6,201 nt of DNA from Candidatus Atribacteria bacterium 4572_76 (GTDB lineage: Bacteria > Atribacterota > Phoenicimicrobiia > Phoenicimicrobiales > Phoenicimicrobiaceae): positions 1-6,201 of the forward strand of contig NBMG01000082.1 of NCBI GenBank assembly GCA_002084865.1. Reading direction: 5' to 3'. The notes beneath the pieces were generated by a model that was not told the DNA's origin, searched no databases, and saw nothing but the letters and a program-made list of their open reading frames with translations. How positions within the stretch are numbered: position 1 is the first letter of the stretch; the number at the start of each line of letters is the position of its first letter. Of this stretch, positions 5,798 through 6,201 are shown in pieces. The translations under genes were made by a program, and so were the position numbers.

Positions 5798-5829
5798 TAG
5801 CGTAGAGAGTTAGCGTATAGTTATAGCGC
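5798..5829 (+). repeat. 13-bp-period TAGCG repeat
   Basis: TAGCG begins at 5798, 5811 and 5824, exactly 13 bases apart, as TAGCGTAGAGAGT, TAGCGTATAGTTA and TAGCGC. A similar TAGCGCAGAG string occurs at 545-554 between fabH and fabD. Function unknown. Confidence 0.65.
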
Positions 5830-5938
5830 AAAATTTAAAAATTCAAATATATATCTCGATTCGTTGATTAGTTACTTTGTTAATAAATTATTAGAATTAT
5901 TCTATTTAACTAGTTTATCTCGTATAATGTATTTCAAA

Positions 5939-5958
5939 CTAACGACTAACGACTAATT
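5939..5958 (+). repeat. Heptad repeat F (CTAACGA twice, then CTAATT)
   Basis: Two CTAACGA units and a degenerate third abut the pta stop codon (5957-5959, minus strand), overlapping it by two bases. It shares its unit with repeat D near the ackA end. Confidence 0.7.
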
Positions 5959-6201
5959 ACACTTCTCCTGCTTGCAATACGGTAATTGCTACCACATTAA
6001 CAATATCTTCGGCGCTGCAGCCACGAGAAAGGTCATTGACCGGTTTTCTCATCCCCTGAGAAATGGGACCTATGGCCTCAGCTTTAGCTAATCTTTGTAT
6101 TAATTTATAAGCAATGTTTCCGGAATTTAAATCGGGGAATATCAGGACATTAGCTTTTCCGGCAATTTTACTATTCGGAGCTTTTCGCTCTCCGATTGAG
6201 G
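5957..6201 (-). CDS. pta: Phosphate acetyltransferase Pta, C-terminal end (enters from outside the window)
   Basis: Pta converts acetyl-CoA and phosphate to acetyl phosphate and CoA, feeding AckA downstream. Only the last 80 residues are in the window. They read without a break to TAA at 5959-5957 and match the family's C-terminal signature: KAPNSKIAGKANVLIFPDLN, then GNIAYKLIQRLAKAEAIGPI and GMRKPVNDLSRGCSAEDIV, ending in VVAITVLQAGEV. The Ser-Arg pair in DLSRG corresponds to residues shown to matter for CoA binding and catalysis in the Methanosarcina enzyme. The carboxy end is normal in length. It is upstream of ackA on the same strand, the order common in Clostridia, but separated by an unusually long repeat-rich spacer. 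Whether the rest is the short (~330 residue) or the long DRTGG-containing form cannot be seen. Confidence 0.96.
   Translation of the reverse strand, partial: SIGERKAPNSKIAGKANVLIFPDLNSGNIAYKLIQRLAKAEAIGPISQGMRKPVNDLSRGCSAEDIVNVVAITVLQAGEV

Larger units (their letters stand above)
5463..5956. other. pta-ackA spacer, repeat-rich
   Basis: No gene is seen in this 494-base stretch. It contains a small dyad in the ackA leader (5500-5517), two related GC-rich palindromes (5559-5586, 5611-5637), a segment with inverted ends (5775-5958) and a 13-base-period repeat (5798-5829). The rest is AT-rich. I found no promoter with both elements well placed, so ackA may be transcribed from pta or from a promoter I cannot recognise. 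Confidence 0.65.
5775..5958. repeat. 184-bp segment with 14-bp inverted ends
   Basis: AATTAGTCGTTAGT at 5775-5788 is the exact reverse complement of 5945-5958. Just inside, ATAAAACTAG (5791-5800) is nearly complementary to CTAGTTTAT (5910-5918). The right end coincides with heptad repeat F and touches the pta stop codon. It may be a MITE-like remnant or simply two heptad arrays in opposite orientation. No coding capacity is seen. Confidence 0.5.

Noticed and set aside
1..6201. An undescribed multi-gene system hidden in the window
   Set aside because: Every gene is a recognisable housekeeping or lipid-control gene in a known order; only the spacer repeats and regulatory sites are unusual.

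Overview
The window is a compact, AT-rich bacterial chromosome segment (GC about the mid-30s per cent by eye, higher in ackA). All recognisable genes lie on the minus strand. Read in the direction of transcription (high to low coordinates) the order is pta (3' end only) – ackA – rpmF – fapR – plsX – fabH – fabD (5' part only). It joins acetate/acetyl-phosphate metabolism to the start of type II fatty acid and phospholipid synthesis. The presence of fapR with a pta-ackA-rpmF-plsX neighbourhood suggests a Gram-positive, Clostridia-like anaerobe or an uncultivated lineage with Firmicutes-type lipid control. The repeat-rich spacers and a long-tailed AckA of a type I associate with spirochaetes and candidate phyla fit an uncultivated deep branch, but the phylum cannot be fixed from this sequence.

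Layout: (1) 1-474 holds fabD without its C-terminal half. (2) A 182-bp spacer contains an imperfect hairpin. (3) 657-3254 is fabH, plsX and fapR; the fapR stop directly abuts the plsX start. (4) 3255-3573 carries a good sigma-A-type promoter with a 19-bp dyad at its predicted start point, a heptad repeat, and the strong terminator of rpmF. (5) rpmF encodes a zinc-ribbon ribosomal protein L32. (6) 3772-4130 is a spacer packed with 7-bp-period repeats and has no DUF177/YceD gene. (7) 4131-5462 is ackA. (8) 5463-5956 is a gene-free spacer with two related palindromes and further 7- and 13-bp repeats. (9) 5957-6201 is the end of pta.

How the genes work together: Pta and AckA interconvert acetyl-CoA, acetyl phosphate and acetate with ATP formation. 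FabD charges acyl carrier protein with malonate, FabH starts chains from acetyl-CoA and malonyl-ACP, and PlsX turns finished acyl-ACP into acyl phosphate for phosphatidic acid synthesis. FapR is the malonyl-CoA-sensing repressor expected to control this set. The sequence supports a separate fapR-plsX-fabH-(fabD) transcription unit, insulated from rpmF by a terminator and started by its own promoter, probably under autoregulation.

The genes themselves are housekeeping, and no defence system, mobile-element gene or novel enzyme cluster is visible. The unusual material is in the spacers: several unrelated short repeat arrays that share a 7-bp period, an 18-nt inverted copy pair flanking rpmF, a 184-bp segment with inverted ends, and paired GC-rich palindromes.
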